The notes: a model not told the origin generated them from the sequence alone. Counted from the first letter of the stretch, positions 1-12,200 are shown. The stretch: 64,000 nt of DNA from Lasiodiplodia sp. COLG20 (GCA_009801085.1 VNWV01000008.1:1984001-2048000); one strand, 5' to 3'. Numbers and translations: made by a program.

Positions 1-2976
1 TTCCCGTGACCGTGAGCGAGCGGAAAGGGCTGGGTGATGGGGAGGGAAAGGCGTCGATTGAAAGGCGCTTTGCAGTCGGGCGCCGCTGGGCGGCAGCTGC
101 TTGGAACCGCCATATCAGCTACAGACTCGGGCGCACCGGGCGCGTCTGGAAGGGTGGGAGGAGCTCACATCTTATTCAGGGCGCTAGGCAGGCGGTATAT
201 TCGTAGGGTCTGGGGTGGAGCTGCAGTGCGTCGTGCGCGAGCGATCGCGACCCGATGGCCTAGTGCGCAAGGCGGGCAGGCAAGGATGAAGCGCGGACGC
301 GGGCCAACAAGTGTTAGCGGAGGAGGGAGCGGATGCGAGAAATGGAAGCTCGTGCGTGGGATCGCCGGGGGGGTTAGAAGTTTTGCAGACGCAGCAGAGG
401 AAGGCAAGTTGTGGTCGGCTTGCTCTCTCGCAATCTAGGCAGGCTGCGCCGCCAATCGGTATGACGCCACACAATACCTCCCACGACAGACACCATTGAC
501 GACACTCCCGCCGCCCCCAGCGCCAGCACTGCTCTTCTTACCGCGAAACGCAGCCTCCTCCTTCCGCTCGGCGCATCGGCTAATTGGTCGCTGCCTGTCC
601 CCTGCTTGCGCCGGGGAGGAGTGAGGCTTCGCCTGCCGAGTGCCGCACACATCCAGCCAAGTCGCGATCAGCGAATCGTCCCGAGCTTTCCAGCTCATCG
701 CTGCACCAAGCGCCCCAATTGCCGTCAATTCTGAAGCCTGGAGACTGCCGGAATGGGCGTCGCCGGCACTCCGCTCCCACGTGTTCATCTAGCGCTGGTC
801 TGGATCAGCGAGTGCACGGCTTCGTGTCTAAGGACATTCCGGCCAGCCCTACACGTCCGGGCCTAAGGAAATAATGCCTCACAGACCGACGAATCGGCCT
901 GTCAGCAAAACTCCACTTCGCCTCGATGCTGTTTCGGCTCGACGTTTCAACAGTCGGTGCTCTTATTAACCCTGCCCGCCGCCGCCGCGGGGTGCATTTC
1001 CCATCTCCACTGTGCGCCAGCATCCTCCACAGAGACCGTTGGTGACAATCTTGCCGCAAACGGCATCCTCCAGATTCTGCGTATATCTCGATTGGCTGCC
1101 CCTCCGCTCTTGCAATTGCTCGGCAGAACGGCGTTTCTCTAATCTTCAGATCATATGTGGAGACTAAAACAATAGCAGCTTCCTGCGAGTACACGCATCA
1201 GATGGAGACGCAGCTCGCCCCAAGGTGGCGTCCCACCTCCTATGCATGCTCTGGTCATCCGCCAATTCCTCTGCAATGAGCTGCCCGGCGCCGCAAACCG
1301 TACCCACCCCATGCCTACGGACATCGCTGCGCAGTCCCAAGGACCACCTCCTGCCAATCGGCAAACACCTACAGCTTCAACTAATGCGGGACCTGGCACA
1401 CCTGACGGAATTCTGTTGCCCCGCCAGGGCCGTTTCCGCTGCACGCTCGAGGCTTGCCGGTATCATGGACCCTTATTGCGGGCCGTTGAAATCGCTTCAC
1501 GCTTCATCGCCGCGGGATCTGCAATTATCAGCATATCTTCGAGCTGTTGACGTAAGGCTGTGCTGCTGGCCATGACTCGCCCTTCCTAAAGAAGAATAGC
1601 TGAGCCACGACACCGCTCCGAGGGCGAACAAGAATCTCGCCCCGAATGGGGCGCGACTCGGCAGACGGTGACTTGAAGGAATGCATGTGCGTGCAGCATA
1701 CGGATAGATCACCTGGCGGACAATCGTGCCGCATTCTGGTGCGGATTGTCCTTTTCTGACTGCTAGCTAACGGTGATGCTGCACATTGCTGCCCGAAGCG
1801 CTAGCAGCCTCGTGCTTGAAGCTTACTTTGCGACACGGCTTAAACACCTTCTTTCGTTCCTCCATGCGTTCATGTCGTGTAACCTGTCCTTCAATCTTTT
1901 CCTTCGTGTGTGCTGCTCCAACCGGCAATTGGTCGCACAACAATGGATTGCCACGCGATGAAGGATCGTATCTTCACGCATTACCTGGGAAAATCAACGA
2001 CTGACCAATCATCAGCGCCGGCACCTACCACCAAAGTCCGATGCGTCTGTCGGCCCATCGTCTCGTAAGCCTACCGGAAGGGCGCCCGGTGGAGAGAATA
2101 CCAGAGGCAGCAAGACGTGCAGTTCCTGCGTTAGTCAGCCTGCAGCATTCAGCGTTGCCCTCGCTGGCCAAGTTGGTGGTGCCAGAACGTCGCTAAACCC
2201 CACGTCTTTCAACCGTGTCTGTGGGTCTCGTGGCGTTGCTCGGATCATCCACAAACGATGCTCACAACAGTAGTTGATCAGCTACCCGGAGTTCCGGTTG
2301 CGAAACATCCTGCTGTATCTGCCGTCTTGATCTGCAAAGCCCCACACCGGATTTGATCTCGAGATCAGGGAATGATGCCAACATCGCCGCAACCAACGAA
2401 CACGTCAACGCTGACCTGGAGAAGCTTCTCACCGACTAAACTCAGTCTCCACGCGCCATGAATGAACGCGAACCCGAGCCGTCTCATGGACATCTCAAAG
2501 CTGCCTGACTCCATTTTCTTTTGGTTTGTGGCAAGAGTTTTGCCGGTAATGGGGCTGACCATGTAACTTCTGTTCGCAGCTAGAAATATGACGGACGCCA
2601 CCTCCCTCTTTTTCCTCTCGCCATAGCCTCAGGAGCCAGCGCATGGTCTTTTGGCGTCCCCGACAGCTCTCGACGCACTCGTATCATCGTCTAACTTTTC
2701 TTCTCCGCGGTGTTCAAGCTATGCTTTCATTACACCCCTGACCACATCTGGACACACACACATACAGAAAGAATGGATCAGAACTGCATGAATTAGTGGG
2801 GATGACCCTATGGAGAATTGGATGCGCTTATGAAAGTTAAAAGGAAGGTCAAAGTCTTATCTATTTAGCTATCTAATGAGTCCGTTACAAGTTCACATTA
2901 GAGACAAGTCCCTGGCTTCTTCAGCGATTCTATTGCACTCGCTCCAGTATGTCTTTTCCCTCAATTGTCATAGATA
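1..2976. other. no gene recognised (left-end intergenic)
   Basis: Nearly 3 kb of mixed-composition sequence. Open frames on both strands are short (up to about 130 codons), overlap one another, and translate to cysteine-, arginine- and proline-rich strings without a family motif. I found no convincing chain of splice-compatible exons and no tRNA-like cloverleaf. The part nearest 2977 is the 3' flank of the minus-strand BTB gene. A diverged gene or a non-coding RNA could be hidden here. Confidence 0.5.
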
Positions 2977-3771
2977 TCACATAGCCCTGCGTCTTAATGC
3001 ATGGTTGTAGTTGCTCTTGCCGCAGTGGGTGCAATAAGCGGGCGTGTAGTCGTCAACAAGCTCTACAAGGAACTCCTTCTTGCAGAAGTGACAGGAAGTT
3101 CGGATGCCCCCTGTGATCATCGACTTGTTTCCTAGCGCCTTGAGCAGAATATCTCTAGAACATTCTCCGAAGTCCTTGAGGAAGTCACAGAAGACCTTGT
3201 CTTCCTTGAGTTCGTAGAATTTCTTCTCAAGGATGTTGACAAGCAGGGACCTGATACCAGAGGTGATAGATTCCGGCTTTTCGTAGACAACCGTGATGAC
3301 CTCAGGTAAGGCTGGCTTCAACATTTCCCAGTTATCCATCATGGCGCCGATTCTCTCGATAATGTAGTCCTGGAGACCCGTGATGCGGAAATAGTCTGCT
3401 GCGATGTACAAATCGACGTGAAAACGCATGTTGTCCTCAATGGTGTCGCTTTCATCTTCTTCCGCGTAGGATTTGCAGTACATGTATTCGACCCAACAAT
3501 GCATGACGTCGTAGCTGTAGTTGAGATGCAGATCTGCAGGGCTTTCCTTGAACTCGAACCGTTTGGTCTTGGCTTCCTGCGATCCCAAAGCCATCAGAAC
3601 TATAGTCACTAAGCCACAGTGCTTCGACAGGATCATGCTTACCTTCATACCAGACCTGAATGCCTTCCAGAAGTACTCGGAACGAGTGCCGATTCGGAAG
3701 CTGTGCACCAGGATTTCTGGGCCATCCGCACAAACGATGGTCGTGTCGGCCAAAAATGGGTTGTCCGACAT
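2977..3771 (-). CDS. BTB/POZ domain protein with C-terminal CxxC-CxxC pair
   Basis: Fungal BTB/POZ protein of about 242 residues in two exons (3771-3643 and 3576-2977). The BTB fold is recognisable from the N-terminus: D-T-T-I-V-C, then V-H-S-F and the R-S-E-Y-F-W-K-A-F segment, and after the intron a stretch ending in V-E-Y-M-Y. BTB domains mediate dimerisation and often recruit cullin-3 ubiquitin ligases; no partner domain such as Kelch or MATH is present. The C-terminus has C205-x2-C208 and C225-x2-C228, which look like a small zinc ribbon. The 66-base intron (3577-3642, GTAAGC...CAG) is phase 0, a multiple of three and free of stops, so the unspliced frame stays open. The first in-frame ATG is used as start. 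An upstream exon (3807-3895) could add about 30 residues through a 34-base GTAAGT...TTAG gap, which would be unusually short for an intron. Confidence 0.8.
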   Translation of the reverse strand: MSDNPFLADTTIVCADGPEILVHSFRIGTRSEYFWKAFRSGMKVSMILSKHCGLVTIVLMALGSQEAKTKRFEFKESPADLHLNYSYDVMHCWVEYMYCKSYAEEDESDTIEDNMRFHVDLYIAADYFRITGLQDYIIERIGAMMDNWEMLKPALPEVITVVYEKPESITSGIRSLLVNILEKKFYELKEDKVFCDFLKDFGECSRDILLKALGNKSMITGGIRTSCHFCKKEFLVELVDDYTPAYCTHCGKSNYNHALRRRAM

Positions 3772-5439
3772 GCTAAGAGACGAAGTGAAGTCAGGTGGCA
3801 ACTTACGCCCGGCCTAAATTCTCAGCGGTAGGGAAAGGCTCAAGATGTCCTTGCTCCGCCATCTGAGGTGAAGAGTCGCCTCCAGACGATGCCATATCCA
3901 GCGGTGCGTCGCAGTGCTTGTAGCGGTCGGACGGTGTAGATGTGGAGTGGGAGGGAGAGTTGAAGAAGAAGGTTATCAACGATGTATTAAATAGGCTAGC
4001 GACAGCTGTGACATGCGATAGAATAGGAAGTCACGGGGTGAGCGCACAGTTACTTTCCGGTTCTCTTTCTTTCCAAATTGCCGCCACAAGGGCCTAGCAT
4101 CCGTCACAGTTCCTTTTGTTCCTGAACCTGTCGACAGCTAGAAACCTGGGAACTTCCACTCCTGGCGACATTTTTCCGTGGCCTCACTTCTCGCCATTCT
4201 CCACCGTTTTACCCTCACCTCCGCAAGACGAACTTTTGGCCGGCACGGCTTCTACGGCAATATCAAGGTTCCAACTATACAATCAAAAGTTCGACGTACG
4301 CCAAATCTAGTGAGACGATACTAGCCGACAGTATTCCCAACAAATCGACCGAAATTGAAGTCTTAAATCAATTTCACAATTCAAACAGCGATTGACATCG
4401 TAGCAAAAGCGTAAGTCGTGTTAGTACTTTTACTATCTCATAAGAGAAGCCGTGATGTTCGATATAGTGTTGTTATAATGTATGTTGTGTATCATAGTAT
4501 GCAAGACGCGAGGACGTGTAAGTACTAAAATTGTGCAACCTTTAGATATTTGCTGCACCAAACACCAAACGCTTGACTGCAATAGGATTATCATCCACAC
4601 TACATACCGTTTTTATCCTCTAACCCCTCTTCGCATATACGGAAACAAAACAAAAAAAAAAAAAGACTCGTGCTACTTTAGACACCACACCGTCCTCGAA
4701 GTCTTTCTCTGAAGTTTAACATCCTCATTCCTGGCTCCCTTCGAGTAGCATAAAACCGACTCGAAATGGTAAGAAGTCTTAACGCACCAAACCGCCTTCT
4801 ATTTACCTACAATCTTATGCTAAGGTGGGCTTATGTCGATTTTTAAGTACTAGAATCCCTCTTAGCCGGCTCGCATCGCTGTGCAGATAATAGTGCCCTG
4901 GATTTTCACCCTCGGACTATTGAAGGATTAAAAGAAAGCCTAGCAAGTGGTGGATTTGGCTATAGTGTCGCCACTGGAAATAGCATAACATATCCCAGTC
5001 AGGTTTGAAGGCCCTTTTCCTTGCTCAATACCAAACCAGATCGCTTAGAAAGTCTAATAATACATGACCCGAGCAGATTTGTTAGTTCGCGGGACTATGT
5101 CCGTCCTTGGTGTTCCTCCACGATTATTCATCCAACTTCGCCTGAAACAAGACCTTGTTTGGTACAATGCATGATTATATCCTTGCCCGGCTTTACAAAA
5201 GCAGATGCCGAGAGCCGCTCGCCTCTCCTGAGAAGCGGGGTCTGTGGGGGCTTGTCGGCTGTTCTGTCAATCATTGCTGTATTGCCATTGCTACGCCGCA
5301 CTGACACCGTGTTTTCTCCCCTACTCTTATGCGGCCCGCTCCGCAGCCACATGGCCGCCGGAGCCGACTCCTTTGATCCCCCATCCTGCAGATTTCTGAC
5401 GCCACGGCCCCTGCAGCTGCAATTATTTTGAAGATCACC
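3772..5439. other. intergenic, AT-rich central part
   Basis: This holds the 5' flank of the BTB gene (to about 4100) and the promoter of the methyltransferase gene. From about 4300 to 5050 it becomes clearly AT-rich, with a long A tract near 4650, and has no plausible exon. The drop in GC could be ordinary intergenic drift or an old mutated repeat; I see no repeat ends. Confidence 0.45.
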
Positions 5440-6811
5440 ATGTCCTCGTCCGAGCAGCATATCGAGGTTGATGCTGGGGTAGGTCATCTTGTTGGGCAGA
5501 ACCCTTGTAACTCGCATGACACGATCAAATCACTCACTTTCGCGCAAAACCGCTAACCTCTTCGACTTTCTTGTGTTCCATTTCTACTACCTAGTCATTG
5601 GTACAAGCTCAATCTGACTAAGGGATTTGCTGTAGTTCGAGACGGATTCTGCCGTCGGAAGCATCGAGGATCAGCTCTCCGCCTATTCGCAATCGCTCAC
5701 ATCCAGTGTCACGGCCTACCCAATCGAAAACGGTCGCCGGTATCACGCCTACAAGGATGGCGCCTACTTCATGCCGAATGACGAGAACGAGCAAGACCGA
5801 CTCGACCTTCTCCACCACATGGTAATGCTGGTCACGGGCAAGCAGCACTTCTTCGCGCCTATCAAAAAACAAGAATTGAAGCGCGTTTTGGACGTGGACA
5901 CGGGAACAGGCATCTGGGCAATTGAGGTTGCGGACAAGTATCCGGACGCGCAGGTGCTCGGGAATGATCTTTCTCCCGTGCAGCCGAACTGGGTGGTATG
6001 TTGTACCTTGCACACAAGACCTCCGGGCGTAGAATTTTGGACCTGACAGCTGCAACCTCAAAGCCACCGAACGTAAAGTTTGAAGTCGACGATGCCGAAG
6101 CGCCCTGGACTCACGCTACGCCCTTTGATCTTATATTCGCTCGGCAGCTGGACGGCTCCATTTCTGATTGGCCGGCGCTCATTGGGAACATGTTTAAGTG
6201 CACTAGGCCAGGAGGCTGGACCGAGTGAGTGGCTGACTTGGGGGCGTGGTCTGTATGTGACTGCACCGGCTGACTGTCTGCCCAGACTTCATCTCTTCGA
6301 CACACATTACAGATCCGATGACGGTTCGCTGAAGCCCAATGCCCACATCAACCAGTTCCTCGCCACGTTGGAGGAGGGATGCAAGAAGCTCGGCAAAGAG
6401 CTTTATCCAGGACCGCTGGCGGAGGGATGGTTGAAAGATGCAGGCTTCGTCAATGTACATTCGCGAATGTACAAAATACCGTTAGGCCCTTGGCCCAAAG
6501 ATCCAAAGATGGTATGGATTGAGAGCACGAATGTCGAAATAATTTGCTGACCACAAGAATAGAAAGAGATCGGCCTTGTGAACCTGATGCAGTACCTCGA
6601 TGGATTGGAGGCATTTTCTTTCCGCATGTTCACCAACGTCCTCGGGTGGCAGCTCGAAGAGGTAAAGGTCATCAACGCGAAGGTGCGGGAGGAGCTGAAG
6701 AGCAAGTCCATTCACCCTTACTACACGTTGTAAGCAAGCCTGTTCTGTTCCTTAGGATGGTGATACTGATGGTAGTGCAGCTTCGTTACGTATGGTCAGA
6801 AGCCAGAGTGA
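5440..6811 (+). CDS. LaeA-like SAM-dependent methyltransferase
   Basis: A 327-residue class I methyltransferase of the large fungal family that includes the secondary-metabolism regulator LaeA. Six exons: 5440-5478, 5636-5995, 6064-6224, 6286-6511, 6563-6729, 6781-6811; all junctions are GT-AG and restore the family reading. Motif I is at about residues 97-107 (V-L-D-V-D-T-G-T-G-I-W), followed by V-A-D-K-Y-P, N-D-L-S-P-V-Q-P-N-W-V, then F-E-V-D-D-A-E-A-P-W, the R-Q-L-D-G-S-I-S-D-W helix and P-G-G-W. The end G-Q-K-P-E matches family members. Aspartate sits where motif I usually has glycine (D-x-G-T-G), which I would expect to be tolerated because the GTG core is intact. Substrate is unknown; most such paralogues are not LaeA itself. 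No biosynthetic cluster genes flank it. Confidence 0.87.
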
Positions 6812-7390
6812 AATCCGGCATGTATGGTAAACGGGGATGGTGGCTGTCGAGTTTCTTGCTTGATATAACCGCGAGAGACGGTATTCGTTAGTATAATGTA
6901 CTTGTGGAGAGCTCTACTTTAAGACATGAACTTCCTCTCATACTTTTTGGCCTCCTTAATGCGAACGATTGCCCTCTCCAGGTGATACTCGTAAGCAAGA
7001 AAACGAGGCAGCAATACAAATCGTCAGACCAGAACTTGGTGAGGCTGCCGGATACTGTCAGTGTTTTTATGCAAAGCGGTTTACGACTCTCTGTTGGACC
7101 TTACGGCGAAGGCGGTAGAAGCCGTCGACGCTAGTGGTACACCAGAGTTTGAAAGGGGTGGTGGTCGATAGGCCATGTGTTTGCTTGGTTGGTTGTTGCC
7201 TGCTAAGTTTGAGCCGGGCGTTACCGTGATCCTGGAAGTGTTAAGAGTTTTCAGCCGGTGGTAGATCTCGGATATGAGGTATTTGGATATGGGTCTTGAT
7301 CAAAGATGGCCGCAAAAGTAATGAACGTGTCTTCGTGCCAAGCCGGTGTCCCTGTATTCGGTACGGCCTAGCGTCACTTAATGTGCATGT
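6812..7390. other. intergenic, nothing recognised
   Basis: 3' flank of the methyltransferase gene up to the left end of inverted-repeat element A. No coding pattern is seen; the short frames have no family signal. Confidence 0.4.
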
Positions 7391-7393
7391 CTA

Positions 7394-7632
7394 CAGTCCC
7401 CTCTCGCGGCCGATGGCTAGCGTGGATTTGTTTTTTTCCTTATGTCGTGGGTATGTGAAGCTATCGTCCGGACGTGTATGTAGAATTAAAAATTCGACAT
7501 TCTCGTCCGGACGATAGCTTCACATACCCACCACATATGTTTATTTTTCTAAGGCAGAGGTGGGGCATAGTTACGCTATATTCTACACCCCTGCTATTCT
7601 TCGCGCTAGCCATCGGCTGCGAGAGGGGGCTG
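7394..7632. mobile_element. MITE-like inverted-repeat element, copy A (best preserved)
   Basis: A non-coding element of about 239 bases bounded on both sides by the dinucleotide TA (7392-7393 and 7633-7634). Its terminal inverted repeats are 29 bases long (7394-7422 and 7604-7632) with two mismatches, beginning CAGTCCCC or CAGCCCCC. TA target duplication plus CAG termini fit Tc1/mariner/pogo-class MITEs. Inside lies an 83-base core (7448-7530) whose two 27-base arms (7448-7474 and 7504-7530) are perfect inverted repeats containing the palindrome CGTCCGGACG. The loop is AT-rich. No transposase frame is present, so it would depend on an enzyme made elsewhere. Related cores occur at 26117-26199 and 54667-54850, and a terminal piece at about 43335. 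Confidence 0.8.
7448..7530. repeat. 83-base palindromic core of element A
   Basis: Two perfect 27-base inverted arms around a 29-base AT-rich centre. Each arm also ends in the 10-base self-complementary word CGTCCGGACG. The core of copy B is exactly the same length and aligns without gaps, so this part is conserved and duplicated rather than a chance hairpin. Confidence 0.85.
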
Positions 7633-7635
7633 TAG

Positions 7636-9259
7636 AGCGCCAAATAAGGAAATCATATGCTCGTGGTTTGCCGCGCTTTGCCCAAAACGATGATACGGTT
7701 CCTGGCCGCTTGCGGGTGCCAAAAGGTCTCGCCCCAGTTCTTTCGATCTCTGGAAGCTAAAGGATTTAGCAAGAGGGTGCCGATACCTCGGATCAGAGGG
7801 TTAGCGGGCGGGTTAAAATCGTTTTGTTAATAATAAAACTTCTTAGTTTGCCTTCACATGACTACTTGTTGGTGACCTTTGAATATGGAAACAGAAGGGT
7901 TAACTTACAGTTGTTATTTCCTATAACTTATTTTAGATAGATACAGGGATTAATGGAGAAGCTTATCTGAGAGAGCAAGGCGCAAAATGACGTGAAGTAA
8001 GAGGAGCTATAAGATGGAGTGCAGCGCTGACCAGAGGTGCGAACAGCCGCATAAGCTTACATAACCAGCTATACCGATGTTGGAATAGCTCCGCGATTGC
8101 GCGGAGGTACGGCCCTGCGTAAAGCCGGCGGCAGGGCGTCTCACAGGGGGGAGCCGAAGGTGATCGGGTGGCTGACAAGGATCATGCAATAGCTGAGTCC
8201 CAGTCAAAAGAGTCGCTGACGGGCGGAAGGAGGCGGCCAAGATGTGTTACATGGGGCACGCTACGGGCCGGTCTTGTTGCTCTTCCCCCCAGCTTCCGTC
8301 TGGGCGCTGGGGAGCGCATTGCGCGCCCGCCGCGATCGACGCGGGAAAAAAAAAGAGGCGATTCGAGACCGCTTACAGGCGGGATCAATATCGAGAACAC
8401 ACTACACGCACTTGTATATACGAATCAAGGGCATGGCGGGCTCCGGAGTCCGAAGCGGAGAACCGACAGTTCGGTCGGCACATCCGGGGCTGAAAAGGTA
8501 CGCGGTGTATCTGCTAATCGAGGCAGGATGGCGGCCCGCGGTCGGAGACCGAAGATGGGCGGCGACTTCCATTTTTAAATCCCGGGTTCTGGGGAAGCGA
8601 GAGCTGCTGAGGAGTGATGATGAGGATGAGCCAGGGAGCGCGCTAAAGGCAGTGGGACTACGGAATGAATGCTCGGCAAAGAATCGGAAGGGGCGATCCT
8701 CTTTTTTGGCGGGCTCATCAGCATCTCGAGCTGTTTGTTGGGGGGTCACGTAGTAAATCGGTTGAGGAGAGCCCAAACGCCGCGCTCCGTCTGCCCGCGC
8801 GGCGGCGAGAAGAGCTGGAGCGGATTCAACTGAATGCTATCGACGTATGGCATCCCGAGATACTCCGGGTCGGTGGATACGCTGGGGGCAGCGGTGTAAT
8901 GCGGCTGGGGCGTAAGCAATGGCTGTGGGTGTGATTTGCGCCTCGTCCGGCGGATGAGGAAGGACTGGTCTGTGCGTAGGTTCAACATCTTCTAAAGAGC
9001 TGCTGCTTATAATTCTGCCTTTTGACCCGCGGCCCCTCTACCGTGTACTCTTGCTTCTGCTTCCTCCTCCGGCCCGCGCGAGCCTTCCGCATAGACTGGC
9101 ACAAGCCTCGTTGCTTTGCTACTTTTCTCTTCTCACTCGATACCCATTCCGTCATTCGCGCTAGATCTCCTTCCCCAGAAGAAATAGACCAGAGACGCCG
9201 AGCCGCCGCCGCCGCCTCTCCCCACACACACAACCGGTCTACGCATACTTCACGCAAAC
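7636..9259. other. intergenic, ACC1 upstream region
   Basis: The first part (7800-7960) is AT-rich, the rest GC-richer. From about 9000 to 9259 the plus strand is pyrimidine-rich, as expected for the promoter and leader of the strongly expressed carboxylase gene. A minus-strand pair of frames (8988-8746 and 8776-8402) has a serine/proline-rich composition that might be coding, but I could not join them convincingly or recognise a family, so I do not call a gene. Confidence 0.4.
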
Positions 9260-12200
9260 ATGGGCTTGTCAGCAGACTCCGCCGCTCAGCCGAACGGCAC
9301 TCCGTCGAGCTGGGCAGCCAAGAAGAACATTGGTAAGACTGAGCTGCGAATCGGCCCCCGATAAGCTCCTGCGCGCCCGTCGTTTCCACCCGTGCCCATT
9401 GCTAACGAACCCAAGGTGAGCACTTCATTGGGCTCAACCACCTAGGAAACGCACCACCCTCCAAGGTGAAGGACTTCGTGGCCAGCCATGATGGTAAGAA
9501 ACGTCTGTCCAGGCGCTGATTGACAACCCGCTAACACGCGACAGGTCACACCGTCATCACGAATGTAAGCATCGCCTTTGGGCAGCCGTCGCACGAAGTA
9601 GCCTAACAACTGCAGGTCCTCATTGCCAACAACGGTATCGCGGCGGTCAAGGAGATCAGATCGGTGCGGAAATGGGCATACGAGACATTCGGCGATGAGC
9701 GGGCAATCCAGTTTACGGTCATGGCCACGCCGGAGGATCTGCAGGCGAACGCAGATTACATCCGCATGGCCGACCAATATGTTGAGGTGCGTCGCTAGCT
9801 TGGCTGTCGCGGACGAGAGCTGACATGGAACTGACAGGTCCCCGGCGGCACCAACAACAACAACTACGCCAACGTCGAGCTCATCGTCGACGTTGCGGAG
9901 CGCATGGGCGTCCACGCCGTCTGGGCCGGCTGGGGCCACGCCTCCGAGAACCCCAAGCTCCCCGAGTCGCTCGCCGCGTCGCCGAACAAGATTGTCTTCA
10001 TTGGCCCTCCCGGTTCGGCCATGCGCTCGCTCGGAGACAAGATTTCGTCTACAATTGTTGCTCAGCACGCGAATGTTCCCTGCATCCCGTGGTCGGGTAC
10101 CGGTGTGGATCAAGTCACCGTTGACGACGGCGGAATCGTCACGGTGCCTGACGACATCTACGACCAGGGCTGCACACACTCGCCCGAGGAGGGTCTCGAG
10201 GTGGCCAAGAAAATCGGCTTCCCCGTCATGGTCAAGGCCTCGGAGGGCGGTGGTGGCAAGGGTATCCGCAAGGTCGAGTCGGAGGAGAACTTCATCCAGA
10301 TGTACCGCGCTGCCGCGAGCGAGATTCCCGGCTCGCCCATCTTCATCATGAAGCTGGCTGGCAACGCCCGGCACTTGGAGGTTCAGCTTCTGGCCGACCA
10401 GTACGGCAACAACATCTCGCTCTTCGGCCGTGACTGCTCCGTTCAGCGGAGACACCAGAAAATCATCGAGGAGGCGCCTGTGACGGTCGCAAACCCGGAG
10501 TCGTTCCAACGGATGGAGAAATCAGCAGTGGCGCTGGGTAAATTGGTCGGCTACGTGTCGGCGGGTACGGTGGAATACCTGTACTCGCACGAGGACGATG
10601 CCTTCTACTTCCTGGAACTGAACCCGCGTCTGCAGGTCGAGCACCCCACCACCGAGATGGTTTCTGGCGTCAACCTGCCCGCTGCCCAGCTGCAGATTGC
10701 CATGGGTATTCCCCTGCACCAGATTCGCGACATCCGCCTTCTGTACGGCGTCGACCCCCACTCGGCCACCGAGATCGACTTCGATTTCTCCACCGAGGAG
10801 TCTCACATCAACCAGCGCAGGCCCAAGCCCAAGGGTCACACGACTGCCTGCCGTATCACCTCCGAGGACCCGGGCGAGGGTTTCAAGCCTTCCAGCGGTA
10901 CCATGCACGAGCTGAACTTTAGGAGTAGCTCCAACGTTTGGGGTTACTTCTCCGTTGGTACTGCAGGTGGCATTCACAGCTTCTCTGACAGCCAGTTCGG
11001 TCACATTTTCGCTTACGGCGAGAACCGCACTGCTTCTCGGAAGCACATGGTCGTCGCCCTGAAGGAGTTGAGCATTCGTGGTGACTTCAGGACGACTGTC
11101 GAGTACCTGATCAAGCTCCTGGAGACACCGGCCTTCGAGGACAACACCATTACCACCGGCTGGCTTGATGAGCTGATCTCGAAGAAGCTTACCGCTGAGA
11201 GGCCTGACGCGATGGTCGCAGTCATCTGCGGTGCTGTCCAGAAGGCTCACGTGGCCAGTGAGACGTGCATCAACGAGTACAAGAGAGGTCTGGAGAAGGG
11301 TCAGGTCCCGTCGAAGGACGTCCTCAAGACTGTCTTCCCGATTGACTTCATCTACGAGGGTTACCGCTACAAGTTCACTGCTACCAGGTCCAGCACCGAT
11401 GCTTACACCTTGTTCATCAACGGCTCGAGGTGCCAGGTTGGTGTCCGCGCTCTGGCGGACGGCGGTCTCCTCGTTCTGCTCGGTGGCAAGTCTCACAACG
11501 TCTACTGGAAAGAGGAAGTCGGCGCGACTCGTCTCTCCGTTGACAGCAAGACCTGCCTGCTCGAGCAGGAGAACGACCCTACTCAGCTCCGTACGCCCAG
11601 CCCTGGTAAGCTTGTCAAGTTCAGTGTCGCGAACGGCGAGCACATCAGCAAAGGCCAGGCGTTCGCCGAGGTCGAGGTCATGAAGATGTACATGCCCCTG
11701 ATCGCTCAGGAGGACGGTGTCGTCAACCTCATCAAGCAGCCCGGCGCGACCCTCGAGGCTGGTGACATCCTCGGTATTCTGGCCCTTGACGACCCTTCGA
11801 AGGTCAAGTCCGCCCAGCTCTTCCTTGGCCAGCTGCCTGAATTCGGCCCGCCCCAGATCATGGGTAACAAGCCCCCGCAGCGCTTCAGCTACCTCTACGG
11901 CGTCCTTCAGGACATCCTCAAGGGCTTCGACAACCAGGTCATCATGGGTGACACTCTTAAGGAGCTCATCAGTGTCCTTCGCGACCCTGAGCTTCCTTAC
12001 GGCCAGTGGAATGCTCAGGCTTCTGCTCTGCACGCCCGTATGCCTCAGAAGCTCGACGCTGCCCTCGAGCAAATCGTGGAGCGCGCCCACAGCCGTGGCG
12101 TTGAGTTCCCTGCTAAGCAACTTATCAAGAGCTTCAACCGCTTCCTTGAGGAGAGTGTCGACCCCGCTGATGCTTCTCTTCTGCGCAGCACTCTGTCCCC

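Noticed and set aside
5440..6811. Naming the methyltransferase LaeA
   Set aside because: The family is large in fungi; there is no distinguishing LaeA feature and no secondary-metabolite cluster beside it.
8402..8988. Possible two-exon minus-strand gene upstream of ACC1
   Set aside because: Composition is suggestive, but I could not place a credible splice junction and recognise no homologue; it also lies close to the ACC1 promoter.
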